Shown in pieces: positions 51,101 to 64,000 of a DNA stretch of 64,000 bases. Each line of letters starts with the position of its first letter. The stretch's first letter is position 1. The notes under the pieces were generated by a model. The model was not told the DNA's origin and did not search any database. It was given only the letters and a program-made list of their open reading frames with translations. A program made the translations under genes and the position numbers. Source of the stretch: Gonatopus flavifemur (lineage: Eukaryota; Arthropoda; Insecta; Hymenoptera; Dryinidae); contig JAFFJZ010000003.1 of NCBI GenBank assembly GCA_018340375.1, forward strand, positions 1,984,001-2,048,000, given 5' to 3'.

Positions 51101-54100
51101 GGGATCTAAGTTTTACAGAATTGCTTCCAAATCCTGATGTACAACTCAAAGCTATGCATTCCATACTCAGCGAGTTTATACGACAGTGGGAAGATTTAAT
51201 GAACTTTGAGACAGTTAATGTCAAATCCATTACATAAAACGGTTAAATTTAGAAAGGAAAAATCATCTGAAATATCATACAGGCTGTAGTTGACTTGCTA
51301 TCGTTAATTTCACGTGTATCGTGATTGCACCAATTCACTATGAAAAACGATCAACCGTTTATCATGACTTCTGATATTCCATATGATATAAAAACAGGTA
51401 ATCAAAAAATATCGATAACATTGCTATTATCATTCCACGTACACCAAATTTGCTTCAATTTCTTATCGAAGTGATCAACCGTCTATCGTGGTTTTTTTTT
51501 CATTACATTTGATTAAAAACAGGTATTTCGAAATATCACATAGTCCGTTGTAGACTCGATACGACGAGGAACACCTAAACTTTTATCGTTCTGTAACGAT
51601 CAAACTAGAATATGATAAATTTTGATTGAGAGCGATAGCAATTCGTATCGATTCCGAAACATATTAACGATAAGTGTGATAAAAAATAATATAATATTCT
51701 ACAAAAAGAATCATTTCTCATTATTCTCATGAAACGAATCTCTGTCTGATCCTGAACAGATTGAAAAAATTCATTTTTTTCATAAAATTATACATATGAA
51801 TCGATAGAGATCTAATGTACAGGATGCATTTACTTGGATATTGTATATTCTTCCACTGTATTTAATTTTCTTTATTGCGTACCAAAAGGTTTCATGCTCG
51901 ACAAAATAAAATGAAACAAAATACTGAAAATACAGTAATTATTAAAAAGAGTTCACCATTTCCCAATTAAACCCTAATCAATGACGCTGACGTACCTTTC
52001 CTATTATCAATGGATATTTTGTTATCCTTTGCATCGGTTTAATTAAAAATGAACTCAATGGCATTCCTTTTGTACGCGGATCTTGTTGACACGCGTGAGC
52101 AACTTGTACAAACTCTGGCGATGTTTCCGTCAGCTTTTGGAGATACATTGCAGCGGATATTTGGCAACTACAAAATCTAATATACGCCGACATTCTTGGT
52201 ATCTGGAATTCAAAAGATTGTATAATCGTATTCGATCGATACTGATCTTGCTAATGTTTTGTCTATATTATTGTTTCGCACTTACGTTTTCGCATAAAAT
52301 ATCACCGATCATCCTGACGATTCCAAATTCACTGTTATCCCTTCTAATTCTTAGAGTTCTGTGGATTAATAAATGTTTCCCATTAAAAGCTTCTTCACTC
52401 GAACCTTACGATTTACCTTATTTGGAATTTCGAATGAAACTTGACTGAAATGGAGAACAACCGCATTTGAGGTATAACTTTTTTCATACGGATCTTGTCC
52501 CTTTCAATCATTTTCCATTTCATATAGTCAGCAGGGTGTTTCACCAGAAGAACACCTTTGATCTGACAACGCAATAAATTTCCTGCGAGAAGAAAAACCA
52601 AGTTTTTTCTTCCACAACGGAATAAAAAGCAAAATTCCGGCTCTGTAAAGACCTAGATAAACTTCCAAAGATTCATCTCTGAATCGATCGGAACAAAATC
52701 GCTCCCAAATGGAGCCACCTATGCGATCGTATCCTCTTAACACAGTATTTTACCTCTACTATTCTCTCGTATCTTGCCAATTTATGTAGTCATTTTTCTC
52801 CGTGTGCGCAAATCACCGAGAAGCCATAAATTATATACAATGTGCCATACTTGAATACAGTATCATCAAGCCCTAAACCCTTCTGGAGGAGCAATATTTT
52901 CCCACATTTAATCACGAAAAATTTGTTGGCCACAACGGTTTCATCATTGTCATATAAGAAAGATTGACTTCTCCCTCAGATCTGCTCTCTAAAATTGTTA
53001 TTAGAGTGGTATTTCACTCTTTAATCAGCCAAAAGTGAGCCTGTCGAAAGTTCGAGTAAAATTTCCACTCTTTCAGAGTGAAAATCTGAGATTTGAGGTT
53101 ATAAACTCACAACCACTCCAATTCTAGAGTGAAAATCCCACTCGAAGCGGACTGGCTGGGTTCTCAGGCTTAGTGGAGTGAAACGAGTGGAAGGATTCCA
53201 AGATCATATCACGTATACCACGAACGATCGTTCAAGCATTACATAAGTATTTTGCTATCTTGCCACTAAACGATATTCGAATATTTTCCCGTTCTTTTTA
53301 CGTAGTTTATGTGTTATACAAATGTCAATCTATGTTACATATTTATTACGTCGAACTCTAGGCAGGTGTAACATTTGATAACGATAGTTATGATTTCCAA
53401 GATTCTCCAACTTTTCAGGCAACTGCTCTCTTCTCTTCGTTCACTTTTCTATCTAATCTTCATGAGATATCACGCTGATGTTCATTTTCCCTTCGTGAGA
53501 AAAATGAAAACTTCCAGGGTCTATCTATCTCTTCCACAAGAAGGGAAATGTTACATTATAAATTACTATATTGCGAGCACGTATGAGATAGACTTGCCGC
53601 AAGATATTATTTACTTAGATATTCTCTGAAAAATATAGAAGAATAACGCTTGGACGATTCGTGAAGAGAGTGATCATGCTATGCGCCGTCACATCTCATA
53701 GAATTCATAACACTGTAAAAAAAGCGGCGTCAGAATTAACACCTCGCGGATTCTATACAAATCCAATTAGTAACTCCGAAGGGCGAATGATGCCACGGTG
53801 TGGCAGAGTAAAAAATAAAACTTACTTCCATCCTGAAAATTAACTGATTTTAAGATGCAACCAAAACTAGTCCAGTTTTAATGAGAGTTAGTGCCGAAAT
53901 CAAATGGAGAAGGTGTTGAACCATTCATTGTGGATTTTTTACAGTGAACGTGTTCTAAGACGCTGACAGATTGTTATCACTAGAGACCAGATTACTTGCA
54001 AAATTGATTTTTCCATGTATCTCTTCCTTTCATCTCAAACAAATGTCAAAGTGCATATTTTAATTCTAAAACAATTTACATTTTGTAAATTCAAAAAATG

Positions 54101-56692
54101 GTAAGAGCTACCAAAATTTTAGTTAATTTTACAGCAAGGAATCCAAGATTTACATCAGCTGTAGTATATCTTACATTCGCTGTGGCAAAATCAACTCAAA
54201 TGTGGTAGCTCAAGCTATGGGATTCGATTTTCATTCATCTCGGTGTGTAATTTACAGTCTGGCGTTTCGATTTTATCCTCATTAAAAGAGGACCAAACAC
54301 TATCTCACTGAGAAAAATTTTCAGTTGTCACAATAAAATATTCACTGAATTTTTTAATGGAATACGACATCAAATATATTTATATTTCAATTTATTTAAT
54401 CAACCCTTTAAAGTTGTAACCACAAAATTTGATTATTATTTAAATTCACCATATTTCATTCTCACTTCGACTGAAGAAGAATAGTCGTCTATATTTTTCT
54501 ATTCATATCTATAAATGAAAACTCTCTCTCTCCTTCAAAATTGAGTTCAATTTCTCAATCTCTCAAAAATAAGTTGTAATTCAAGTGGCATGTAACTTCC
54601 ACTTGATTGGTCGAAGTTAGCTCTGAAACAAAGCATTTTACAGGTTTCCTTTTATAGGAAAAATTGTTTCGTCTCCTGTCTCAGACATCGCTCCTAGGAG
54701 AGTCACTTCGGTTATCAATCAACTCAATTCAATTCAATTGAAACGAAAACAACTTGAAGGAAAGATAATAATAATAATTTTGCATGTAATCCGTTCTCTA
54801 ATCATTTAAAGATTAAATTAATGTTATAATGATAGATAAAAAAAACATTTACCTGAGAAAATTATCGTTGCATGCTATTATGTCTCTCCAGTTAACGAAA
54901 ATCTTATCAATTTCGTCGATGTTAAGAACTAAACTCTCGATGAGGGGCTTTTCAAATACCTGTATAAACATTTGACGATGATCGTATATTCTTGCACACG
55001 TTGAGGAATCATGTTATCTGACTTATTAGCCTTTAGCGGACGGGACTGGTCCCAAAAGGGACCATCCTGGGAAAAATGGAAAGAAAAAGTTGTCGAAGCT
55101 TCCCGTCCTCTAAAGTTTAGGAATAACGCTGATGATGTTTTGAAATCAATTTCGTGCACGCGATAAGAAAAATCAGTGCAAATTCATCAATATTTCGAGT
55201 AAGAAACATTAATCCAGTGAATTGCAAATTTGGAATTGAAATGTTCATAATTTCGAATACACTGCTGGAAAAATCAAAACTTCAGATATTAAGTTCTTTA
55301 CGTATTTTAGTGTTGAGAAATATCGTATTATCTCGACATACGTGTGGTCGGATCTCTTATAGAATTTAGGATCATTTTGTATGCGAACTCTCGTACTACT
55401 GCTTGCTACGGAATTCAATATCATTCGATCAGGACCGTATAGCATGTAATGACGTTACTAATTCAACAATTCTCAACTTTTATATCGTTGAGCTACCAAA
55501 TTGATTCTGTCTTCGATTTCCTTCTTTTCAAGGTAATCAGTGTATTACTCGAGATAGTATTCACGGAGGAAAAAAAATTCACTGTGACAGCGACTTTTTA
55601 GCTATGGCCGTGAAAAATGTTGACTTTTCCAACAAAATTTGTTTCTTATTCTATATATGATACGGAAATTTGTTGGGAAAGCAAACATTTTTTGCTGCCA
55701 CAGCTGGAAGATCGCTGTCGTGGCTTAACAAGATTGCTCTGATAGCAAAGAAAAAAAGAACCCAGTAAAACTAGGTTTCGCTGTCACAGCGAATTTCCCT
55801 TTTTTCCTCATATTTACTCATATTTCAAGTTTTGCAATTTCCAATTGTTAATTCATTCAATAAGCGGTTGAGAATTTCGTACTGTTTGAACTTTACTTCT
55901 GTTCTCTCAATTTTCTGACTATAGTATATTTTCGAAAATGATTTGTACGTATTCTGGAATACAACACAATCTTTTACATGACAATACAAGGTCAAAATGA
56001 AAATATTGACGACTCGTGTATTAGAAACGTCCTATTTGTTGAGGACCTGGACAGTCTGGTTTTGTATAAACTTTATTAGGTTGATCCTTATTTTCCCCGA
56101 TTTTGGAATTTTATTTGTCTTACCCCTTGAAAGGGTTCACGCTAAAACAAACCCTTTTTCTTTTACCTCCTACCATGCAAAAACTATGTTAAAATATTAT
56201 TATAATTGCGAAAATAGAATGACACGAATTTCGAACTTTTTTCCCGTATTTCGTATGTTTCCAAGTTAAAAAAGAAAAGTTTTACATCACGAGGAAGATC
56301 GGTAATATCAAATTATCGGCATACCTCCAATACGCTGATAAATTAGAACTGTAAATGATACTTTTGCAATTAAACTGAGAAATATTGTCTTTTCATATAC
56401 CGAACAAAAACAAACGAAACGCATTCATTTATATCAACGTATACCATGCGATTTTCTATGGTCCTTTAAATATATAAATGCTGTTGCCAATTTCACATTT
56501 GTTCACAGAGTGATTAAAAATAGATTTATAAATGATTAAAAAAAAAAAAAACTGGAAAAAATACCTCATGAACAAGTCTCATATCCTCTATGTATGCTTG
56601 CTCGGTCACAATGAGTTCTTTAATAGATTCTTGCCGTTTCTTTTCCGTAGGATCAAGCCTTGCCATCATGAAATCATTCACCATCTCACTGG
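45141..56692 (-). CDS. Dap160: Intersectin / Dap160, DH-PH-C2 C-terminal half, 5' part outside window
   Basis: Long-form intersectin couples clathrin-mediated endocytosis and synaptic vesicle recycling to Cdc42 through its RhoGEF (DH) domain. Minus-strand exons: 56692-56565, 54959-54853, 52358-52286, 52202-51996, 50834-50751, 50682-50527, 49956-49819, 49747-49501, 48402-48331, 46220-46047 and 45292-45141 (stop TGA). They give 511 aa in the window. DH domain, about residues 13-200: [64 protein letters not shown] domain, about 225-362: [43 protein letters not shown]2 domain, about 386-511: [52 protein letters not shown]. Two micro-exons (73 and 72 nt) were placed by phase and family match. SH3 and EH domains must lie beyond 64000. 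Confidence 0.95.
47098..47240. mobile_element. MITE family A, fragment, in an intersectin intron
   Basis: The end GGGAGCACTCAAGCATC, then TTTCGCGTCAAATTTTTTCATAAATTA, matches family A. No opposite terminal repeat is found. Confidence 0.5.
47418..47938. mobile_element. MITE, about 521 bp, in an intersectin intron
   Basis: The left end AAGGTAGTAGTCTGGTAACT plus TG and the right end CAAGTTCCCAGACTACTACC plus TT are inverted with one mismatch in 22. There is no transposase. The flanks do not show a clear target duplication by eye. Confidence 0.7.
48075..48185. repeat. CACTC/GAGTG foldback cluster, locus 2
   Basis: GAGTGAGAATTTCACTCC, AAGTGAAATTTTAACTC, AATCACTCC and TTGAGTGAGC words occur within about 110 bp of an intersectin intron, like locus 1. 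Confidence 0.5.
52985..53190. repeat. CACTC/GAGTG foldback cluster, locus 3
   Basis: AGAGTGGTATTTCACTCT, TTTCCACTCTTTCAGAGTGA, CTAGAGTGAAAATCCCACTC and GGAGTGAAACGAGTGG lie in an intersectin intron and can pair in alternative registers. Confidence 0.5.
54105..54213. repeat. Foldback family D, copy 2, in an intersectin intron
   Basis: GAGCTACCAAAATTT at the left mirrors TGTGGTAGCTC at the right. The centre shares CAGCTG and ATTCGCTGT with the copy at 22574. Confidence 0.5.
55582..55722. repeat. Foldback element, about 141 bp, in an intersectin intron
   Basis: GTGACAGCGA, GTTGACTTTTCCAACAAAATTT on the left mirror AAATTTGTTGGGAAAGCAAAC, TCGCTGTCG on the right. Confidence 0.55.
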
Positions 56693-58161
56693 CTACGCAT
56701 AAATCATACACAAAAAAATTGTTTTCAATTGGTATACGTCCTCTAAATATCATATTGCGTTGAATAATAAATTGATGACATTAGCCGGTTATAGAAATAT
56801 AAGTGTGGTATAGAAGTTACAAAAAAAAAGTTGTATGTTCCTTTATAAATATTATTTTATTGCAATTACAAATTAATCACATAACTTGCTCACAAAACAT
56901 GACAATGTTCTCTAACATTCTCAAAGACGTTCATGTATTCTTTGACGAATGAATGCTCTGATACTTTGATGCGAAACATGAGTCGGTTAACGTACCTGCC
57001 GCCTCCGAAAGGCGAAAAAAAAAGGAAAAAAATAGAGCTTTCAATCGATGAACGGACGTTCCAATGAATGAACATGAAATATTTGTCATCGTACTAAAAT
57101 GAACTGAATTGGAAAAATAAAATATATTTAATGAAAGGAACATCATATTATTATCTATTCAGAAAAGTATCGGAATAACAACATCTACAATTTTTGAAAA
57201 GGAAGAAATCATTTTCATGATCGATATATTACAATAATTTTGAAAATAAAGGTCAAAGAAAACATCTAAAGACAAAAATATGCTTACCAAAAGTATTTTA
57301 CAACAGACAGATACTTTATTTCAATTACCATTTCGTACGATTACGTTCGTTTACGTATATGGATATGTGTACATGTATACAAGAACAATTCATGATTAGA
57401 TGAAGTCATTCAAACAATAGAATTGGTACAAAGTTCGTACATAATTTCCTCGTTCATAAATTGTCGATTCTGTGCAAGCTCTTAGAATGATCATCAACGA
57501 GATGACGGTACACACGCGCATACGTACACACTCACATACATATGCAATATAACATTCGAATTTCATTAAGATTCGCTTATGAGATTCGTTATTGTACCAC
57601 AAAAAATTGCGGATATATTCTGTAAATAGTAACAATATGTGTGAGGGACATTCATTAAAGCTATGAAGATAAGTTTCAACCGTGATTTTTCTAAGAACAA
57701 CAACTTTTATAAGTCACTTTAAATATTATCAACGTACGTGAATAAAGATTATACATTAACGCAGCGCATAGTAATTTCAAGTGTTCCAAACGTACATTGA
57801 ACGCGAATGATCAAAAGTACGTATCCGATGGTCACTTCTTCCGCTTTGTTTTCAAAAACAAACAAACAAAAAAATTCAAGGGCTACTGCATGCTTCAAAC
57901 GCTAATCGTTTGGAACATGCCAACGCATGGATAAGAATTTTTCATCGCGTATCTTACGGTTCATTGTGTATTTCTCATTTCTATAGTTATTCTGGCAAAG
58001 ATTATTCATCCTCGTAAGCTCTCATGAGTATAATTATGATAATTCATTATGATGGCATATCAATGTGGAGTATTTTGTGACACAAGGTTGTTCAGCGAAA
58101 TTTGAATTGTCAAAACAAAAATCAGCTCATACCGTAAGAACATATTTTCTTGTTCCAAGAA

Positions 58162-58260
58162 CCCTGGTGAAAATGAAGCGTTGAAGCGCCACGAAAGCGT
58201 AAGCTAAGAGTTATCTAAGGGTAACAAAAAACTTCTTCACTTTTGGATTTTCACCAGGGA
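58162..58260. repeat. Foldback, 99 bp
   Basis: CCCTGGTGAAAATGAAG mirrors CTTTTGGATTTTCACCAGGG. The right arm recurs at about 17850-17872. Confidence 0.5.
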
Positions 58261-58672
58261 ATATATATTTGTATTTCTTATCTCGAAAAGATGCGTGATT
58301 GGGGTAAGAAGCTTCAGACTGAGTAAGTAATTTTTCTCTCTCGGAGAAAGAAAGTTTTCTTGAATCAAACAAATATTGGATTGAATTCGGTCCGATATGT
58401 TCTTGGTTTAAGATTTTCTTTCTCTCAGTGTGTTTCAAAAGTCTTCGTCACGTTTTAATTCTGACCATCTTTGATTTTCTCAATCCATTAATAACCTCAA
58501 AGAAAAAAACTTTTCATTGTTATCATTATTGTTATTCAAGTATCCGCCATTTGACCAATTCCATCGGAAAAATGGGATTTCAAGGAAACTAGAAGTAAGA
58601 AAGGAAGAGATTCTATTTGAATTCTGGGACTTGAATTTTTTCCCGATAATCAAAATTTCAGGGAGATTCGCT

Positions 58673-58764
58673 GCACTGAGAGAAGTGTGATTTGGAGGTT
58701 CGGTGAATAGTTATGAATATTTTTTCGATAAATCTAAATACATCACTTCTTTTTTTCTCAGTGC
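58673..58764. repeat. Foldback, 92 bp
   Basis: GCACTGAGAGAAGTGTGATT mirrors ACATCACTTCTTTTTTTCTC plus AGTGC. Confidence 0.5.
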
Positions 58765-59010
58765 GAAAAGATAAAAGTATCTCAAGGTGAGATGCTGTCT
58801 TAGGAGGCCTCAAAAGACTGGTTTTGTTAAGAATTTTTCAAGTACGAAAAGAATAATTGAATAAAAGAACTTTTTGGGATATTTTCATGTATATTTCAAG
58901 ATAATAAAAAAATCCTTCCCAACGCGAAATGATGAGGTATACAAGAATTTATTGTTCATTTGGTCGTTTTTCTCACTCAAAATAGAGAAACTGAAAGAAT
59001 TTTCAATTTT

Positions 59011-59372
59011 CATACATGACTCTTCTATGTGAACCAAGAACGGAAAGTTCTTTGAAAGTGGAAAGAAAAATGATTACTTCAATTTGCTATAAAAGTTACT
59101 TAAGATATAATTTTCCATGAATCTTTTTGGGTCGAATAGAAGAGAATACAAAACTGAAGATAACAAGCTTCGGTTCGTTTCAATTGGATTTCTAGTTTTC
59201 TTGCAATCAAGTCCCCCACCTCATAATCACTTTAGAAATAAAAATCGCAGAAAACACGGTTTGTCTCATTATTTCTCATTGGGAAAAAATCTGTCACCAA
59301 CTCAAAACATGCACGAAAGTACCCCAGAAAGTTCAAACAAAGGTTTTCTTTTAGGCCTCCCAAAGCAGGATC
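59011..59372 (+). repeat. Dispersed repeat, copy 2
   Basis: It is homologous to 30727-31166 (see that entry): TAATTTTCCATGAATCTTTT, ACAAAACTGAAGATAACAAG, and CAAAGCAGGA at the right end. It sits in the presumed intersectin intron. Confidence 0.6.
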
Positions 59373-61423
59373 CCCTCTCAAATTTATAGAATTCGATATC
59401 CTTCGATGTGATATCAATTTAAGAAAGATTTGATCAACTTGATGGGAAAGTTGTTTTATCAACTCATTCGTAACGCTGTGAATGTTTGAAACCAAATTCA
59501 AAAAATTCGCGGTAAAATAATAGGGTGAGAGCACCAGTAATGGAATCTTTTTCTTACATATCTTTCCAATAATTAACTTATGCAAATAGTTTAAAATATT
59601 TTCGATATGCAGAAAGGTATTTTGACATTGAGGGGTTGTTTTTTCCAAAAAAATAGTAATTACGTAACGAAAATCACAATTCCCTTGATCGTTTTATTAG
59701 TAATGCTTCCACTCTATGTTCTCCTTCGGGTCAGTTATCGGAATGAAAATGTTTAAGGAGATACATACCAGTAGTGGGAACGCTCGAAATTGAGGTGATA
59801 TTTTTAGAATATTTTTGGAAGAAAAATATTACATCGAATGTTTTGAAAGTTTCAAGATGTATTGTTGCTCAACTCCTGCCATGATTCCGATCGCTCGAGT
59901 GGTTGAAAAGAACAAAAACGACGTTCAAACAGGGGGTATTCTTCGTAAAATGGACCAGGATTTTTGAAAAATATCAGAATTTGACAAAAATGATAGTTTT
60001 GAAAGAAGGGTCGGTTTTTTTGCCTACAAAATGGTCGCATTCCCGATGCTAAACTGACAATAATTATTATCCAATCAAAAACATCCTAGCACACGGTACG
60101 AAGAATACCCTCGAGTTCAACATGATTTTTGGGTTTTTTTTTCTCCTATTTCAGCCATTCAAGCGACCGGAATCATTGCAGCAGTGGAAGAACTGTTTTT
60201 GATTTCTCAGAAGCAGTGCATAAGTCGCTCATATTATAATATTTTTGTACAAAGAAATCATATAACATAGGTCAGTTATAGGTCAATATATCCTCAAACT
60301 TTCAAAACATTCGATAGAATACTTTTATCTCAAAAAAATTCCAAAAAATTATCTAAATTTTGAGCGTTGAACGTTAGCCCTTTAATGGATATAACTTAAT
60401 GAGAAGAAAAATGATTGATTTTTTTCAAACTCCAAATCAAGATATTGCTTATTGACAAATGATTCATTCGGATTTTCAAGCACGACGTAAAATATTCACC
60501 TAAAAGCACGGAAGATCTCTAAAAAGGAGAAAGAAACATATCTTCCTCTCAACAAGAGTGAAAAAGATCTGAATATTAGCATATCTTCCACTCATGTTAT
60601 TCTTGGCGCCTATTACAGAGGAGATTCTCATTTTTAGAATATGATTTTTTCATTGTTCCATGTTCTCAAGGAAGAAACAAAATTAGATCAACTAATTCAA
60701 GTAGAAGTACAAATTAATAGGAACAATAATCTTGAGTTCAATGCATAAACCTTACACATTTACTGCCATCATCGTAATAAACTATTTTCACGTGAAAAAG
60801 TTAAGTCGATAAATTAAGTCAATCTTTTCTCCGCAAGATGCGGATATTTCGGATATTCTGTGGAAAATTTCTACCAATTTACTCAATTAATTTTCCAAAT
60901 TCCACGGTCATGGGTATGAAATTTTTCCAAGAGACATTGCATCTGCATTAATCCAACTATAAAGCATATCGTCGAAAGCAGAATATTACGAATGTGGCCC
61001 ATCTTCCCCTACGCGATTAGTTGCTTTTACAAAGACAAAAAAAAATAAAATATTATGGATGAAATCATTTATCGTTAGGTTGGGATTTTCTAGAAATTTT
61101 CTAGAAATTGACTAATTAGTAAATTCTGGGGTATTGCCAGATATTATCATTGACATTTGGATAGCTGTGGTAACAGAAGTCATTGTTATAGTAGCTAAAA
61201 TTTAGCTGTTGCAGTAATATTTTTGCAGTGAGGCTTGCAATCCGATTAACTTCGTTTTATTCCGCTACGGATGAAATTCCATTCAAACGTCAAGTAATGA
61301 ATCAATCAAATTTTCAGTAGTTCTCATTAGGAATTTTTCAGTTGAGATATTTTAATTACAGTAGCTATAGAAATTTCTCTTGGTTTAATCTGTAACAATT
61401 GTTTGAAAATAAGACATTGAGCA

Positions 61424-61492
61424 TGACTCGGGCATGAATAGGTGGGGGAGGGAAAAATTCAAATTTCGCGCGAACATTTTTCAACTAAACAG
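61424..61492. mobile_element. MITE family B, fragment
   Basis: TGACTCGGGCATGAATAGGT, then GGGGGAGGG and TTTCGCGCGAAC, match one end of family B. The other end is absent. Confidence 0.45.
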
Positions 61493-62591
61493 TACGGGCA
61501 ACCAAGGTCAGTTAATTTCAATGTGAAATTCTATATACTTTAAAGACTCGCTTTACAGAGCGATATTTCGATTTTATTCAGCCCCTTTTGAATAATTTGG
61601 AATTCGACTTTTTCCACGGCGCTAGTATGCTCTCGAATGGTCCAGCAAATTCTTTCAATACTACAGACAAAAAAATTATACATTTCGACACTTGGACACT
61701 ATATTCTTGTATTTCGGTCACCATATTTTTTACTTTTTAATCAACGTATCGCGCATCTTTGTAGAAGGATTAATGCATATTGAAAAGAGACCCACTAAAC
61801 CTTTTGGATCTGATGATATCTTTGAGACAGGTTTGAGATGTCTTCCGCAACATTTTCAGATAAGTTTTAAACCAAAAAATAGATCTAAAAGTGTTGTGCG
61901 AAGAATCTGGAACTGGTTCAAAAGATATTGCCAGAAACAAAGCAAATGGAATTAAACAGAACTTTTCATTAAATTTTTTATTTTGAAATTTCTAGTTCAA
62001 TTACAATCCTGAAATTGTTGAATCTATTCAGCACGTCCGTAGTAATTATCGAAAAACATTTGAGATCAATTCAACCGTGGAACAGATAAGCCTAACTGAT
62101 TTAATTCGAGTTCTTCTTCCCTCTTTTGTTCTTCAATGACTAACTATTAATAATAATTGTTCCAAACCGCAAACAACTGTCAAAAATACCACAGCAACTT
62201 TTTTGAAATTCCGAGTGAAGATTTTTCCATAGTAATAATATAAGTCTATTTTTTCCAATATGCAATATTTCTCTTAGTTTATAAGGGATTACGAAAACTA
62301 TATAAAAACAAAAAAAAATGTCAACACATATCATAAAATTTGAAATGATAACTTATTGAATGACATTTTCCAAAATTTCAGTTGCTCTCCCTACTTGAAG
62401 CCATGATTGAAAACATAACTTTCATCTTATATTTCATGAAGCCTATATTAATTTGCGCAGGTTTTGATTATTCCTACTCGATATTGATGCAAAAATGCAC
62501 GATTTGTCAATTCTCATGACTTTTACATAGTAATAAAATTAAATACAAAACTATTAGCTTATGCGTATGCGTTCATATAAATAATAATACT

Positions 62592-62888
62592 CCAGGTAGC
62601 ACTAGACATTCGAACATTTATCTCAAACAAGGATGTTCGTAGAATATATTCATAATACAATCAATGTATATATATATATATATTGAATTTCCATAGGAGG
62701 TTTATTTATTGATTTTCCAAGTACACTCCAATGCATTGGATCGATGTTCGACAAATGTTTCTTTAAATATTTGGTGAGATATATTTTATGATTATATATG
62801 AAACGCACAAAATTGTCTGAATTATATACGCATAGAACATATATCAAACATTCTTCGAATATTCTTCGTATATTCTGGTGCTACTTGG
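62592..62888. mobile_element. Foldback MITE, about 297 bp
   Basis: CCAGGTAGCACTAGACATTC plus GAACATT mirrors ATTCTGGTGCTACTTGG with inner TTCGAATATTC. An AT run sits near the middle. A related single end lies at about 24503 (CAAGTAGCATCAGAATATG). Confidence 0.6.
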
Positions 62889-64000
62889 AACCTTATTGAT
62901 ATTGTTTGTGTGTGTGTATGTCTGGTTTTGTGTGTGTACTTGTATGCGAATGAAAAAAAAAACTTAATACTAAAAATGTTCGAAAAATAAAATGGAAATG
63001 GTATTTGAGCTCTATCCTTCTTAATATTATTACAACACTAAGAATTAATTAATGTTAACATGAAGCAAAATTCATGTTCTCTAGTAACAACATAATAAAT
63101 TAACTTTCCATCGATGTATCTGATCATTTTTATAACAAAAAATATTTAACAAGGATAACATTTCCTCTAGGCCTTAAGTATATCAAGATCTGTCTGAGTG
63201 GTGCACCAAACTAAATGGTAAATAATTCCAACTGATTTGGATCAACTTTTATCACATAAATTACAACTAATGTATAGAACATTTTTAAACGATTTTCATC
63301 TTTCATCGTGAAAGAAAAATAAAATTTGAGAATTTGACGAGAACAAAGTTCAATTAAAACTCGTGAGATGTGATCAAACGACAAAGGGGTCCTTTTTATG
63401 TTCATGCAAAAATGAGGAAATTCTTGGTACGCGTGTATCGAATGATCATATTTGTTATTTTTGTAACAAATATGCATTCGTCATTAAACAGGGTCTTGAT
63501 TCGCTCAACTGAAATACAAATACTTCAAGAAATTCTTCTCTCATGTGAATTTCATGGAAAGATATTATTAATATTGAAGCATTTCCTTGAAATATTTGAT
63601 GTATATGTATCGAAACCAAATTCCTTCCGTAAGCTATTCAGTTGTCAATATTCCCTTCATTATATGTATCTAATACATTCCACGTTTCTCTTACAACAAT
63701 TAAATTGACGATAAAACTCGAATTACGCTGATAACACATATTTTGCTATTGTCAGCACTATTAGCGTTGAAATTCTATAAAATTCATTGCTTTAATGACA
63801 AATTTATAGAATTATATGGCTTTTTCTGTCTTCAATATCGAAGAAAAGCACTTGAATTCGTACAACGAAGAAATGTTTGTTTGAAAAAGATTTCACTTCC
63901 AACAATTCAAATAACGATTGATCAACATTAATAGAATATTATCGATACTACACCCTTCGAGAATGAATCTAATGAATCGAATGAAACTAATTCCAACCAG

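Larger units (their letters stand above)
56693..64000. other. Probable long intersectin intron, no exon supported
   Basis: Both strands were read for SH3 hallmarks (ALYDY, WW, PSNYV-type) and none was found. The stretch holds foldbacks at 58162, 58673 and 62592, a dispersed repeat at 59011, a family B fragment at 61424, and AT and GT microsatellites near 62665 and 62906. Open frames, including 59232-59648 on the minus strand, show no domain. Confidence 0.45.

Noticed and set aside
56890..57146. Possible extra intersectin exon on the minus strand
   Set aside because: The poly-T tract and GCAG/GTACG donor look tempting, but the encoded sequence has no SH3 or linker resemblance and no clear acceptor.
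59232..59648. Minus-strand 138-codon frame
   Set aside because: It overlaps dispersed repeat copy 2 and has no domain or splice context.

Overview
The window is AT-rich animal DNA with intron-split genes. The proteins are those of an insect: PARG, REPTOR (the CREBRF orthologue), CREG, and a long-form intersectin/Dap160. I suspect Hymenoptera, but nothing in the window proves the order. There are no tRNA, rRNA or CRISPR features. Much of the space between genes and inside introns is short inverted-repeat (MITE or foldback) DNA.

Layout. 1-2608 (+): last six coding exons of poly(ADP-ribose) glycohydrolase, entering from the left edge. 2609-11436: no intact gene. This stretch holds several MITEs, a broken gene fragment at about 7598-8230 next to a truncated MITE, and a microRNA-like hairpin at 9865-9955. 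11437-15505 (-): complete five-exon REPTOR/CREBRF bZIP gene, 564 aa. 18510-24088 (-): complete five-exon CREG gene, 357 aa, with an unusually long N-terminal region. 32042-37775 (+): five-exon gene for a very large secreted, Thr/Ser/Pro-rich mucin-like protein that I do not recognise, with two possible 3' ends. 45141-56692 (-): eleven exons encoding the DH-PH-C2 C-terminal half of intersectin. Its EH and SH3 half must lie beyond 64000. 56693-64000 looks like the start of a long intron, with repeats and no exon I can support.

Exon boundaries were read by eye from splice signals. For PARG, REPTOR, CREG and intersectin, every junction keeps phase and restores family-conserved sequence. In REPTOR, CREG and PARG the summed coding length is an exact multiple of three.

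The genes are not an operon and share no obvious pathway. PARG removes ADP-ribose chains in the nucleus. REPTOR is a nuclear effector of TORC1 signalling. CREG is a secreted/lysosomal glycoprotein. Intersectin links endocytosis to Cdc42 activation. The most interesting observations are a canonical PCNA-binding (PIP) box at the extreme C-terminus of PARG, a 14-3-3-type phospho-switch motif in REPTOR, the hairpin at 9865-9955, the MITE-adjacent gene fragment, and nested inverted-repeat families, one of which is a near-perfect long hairpin.
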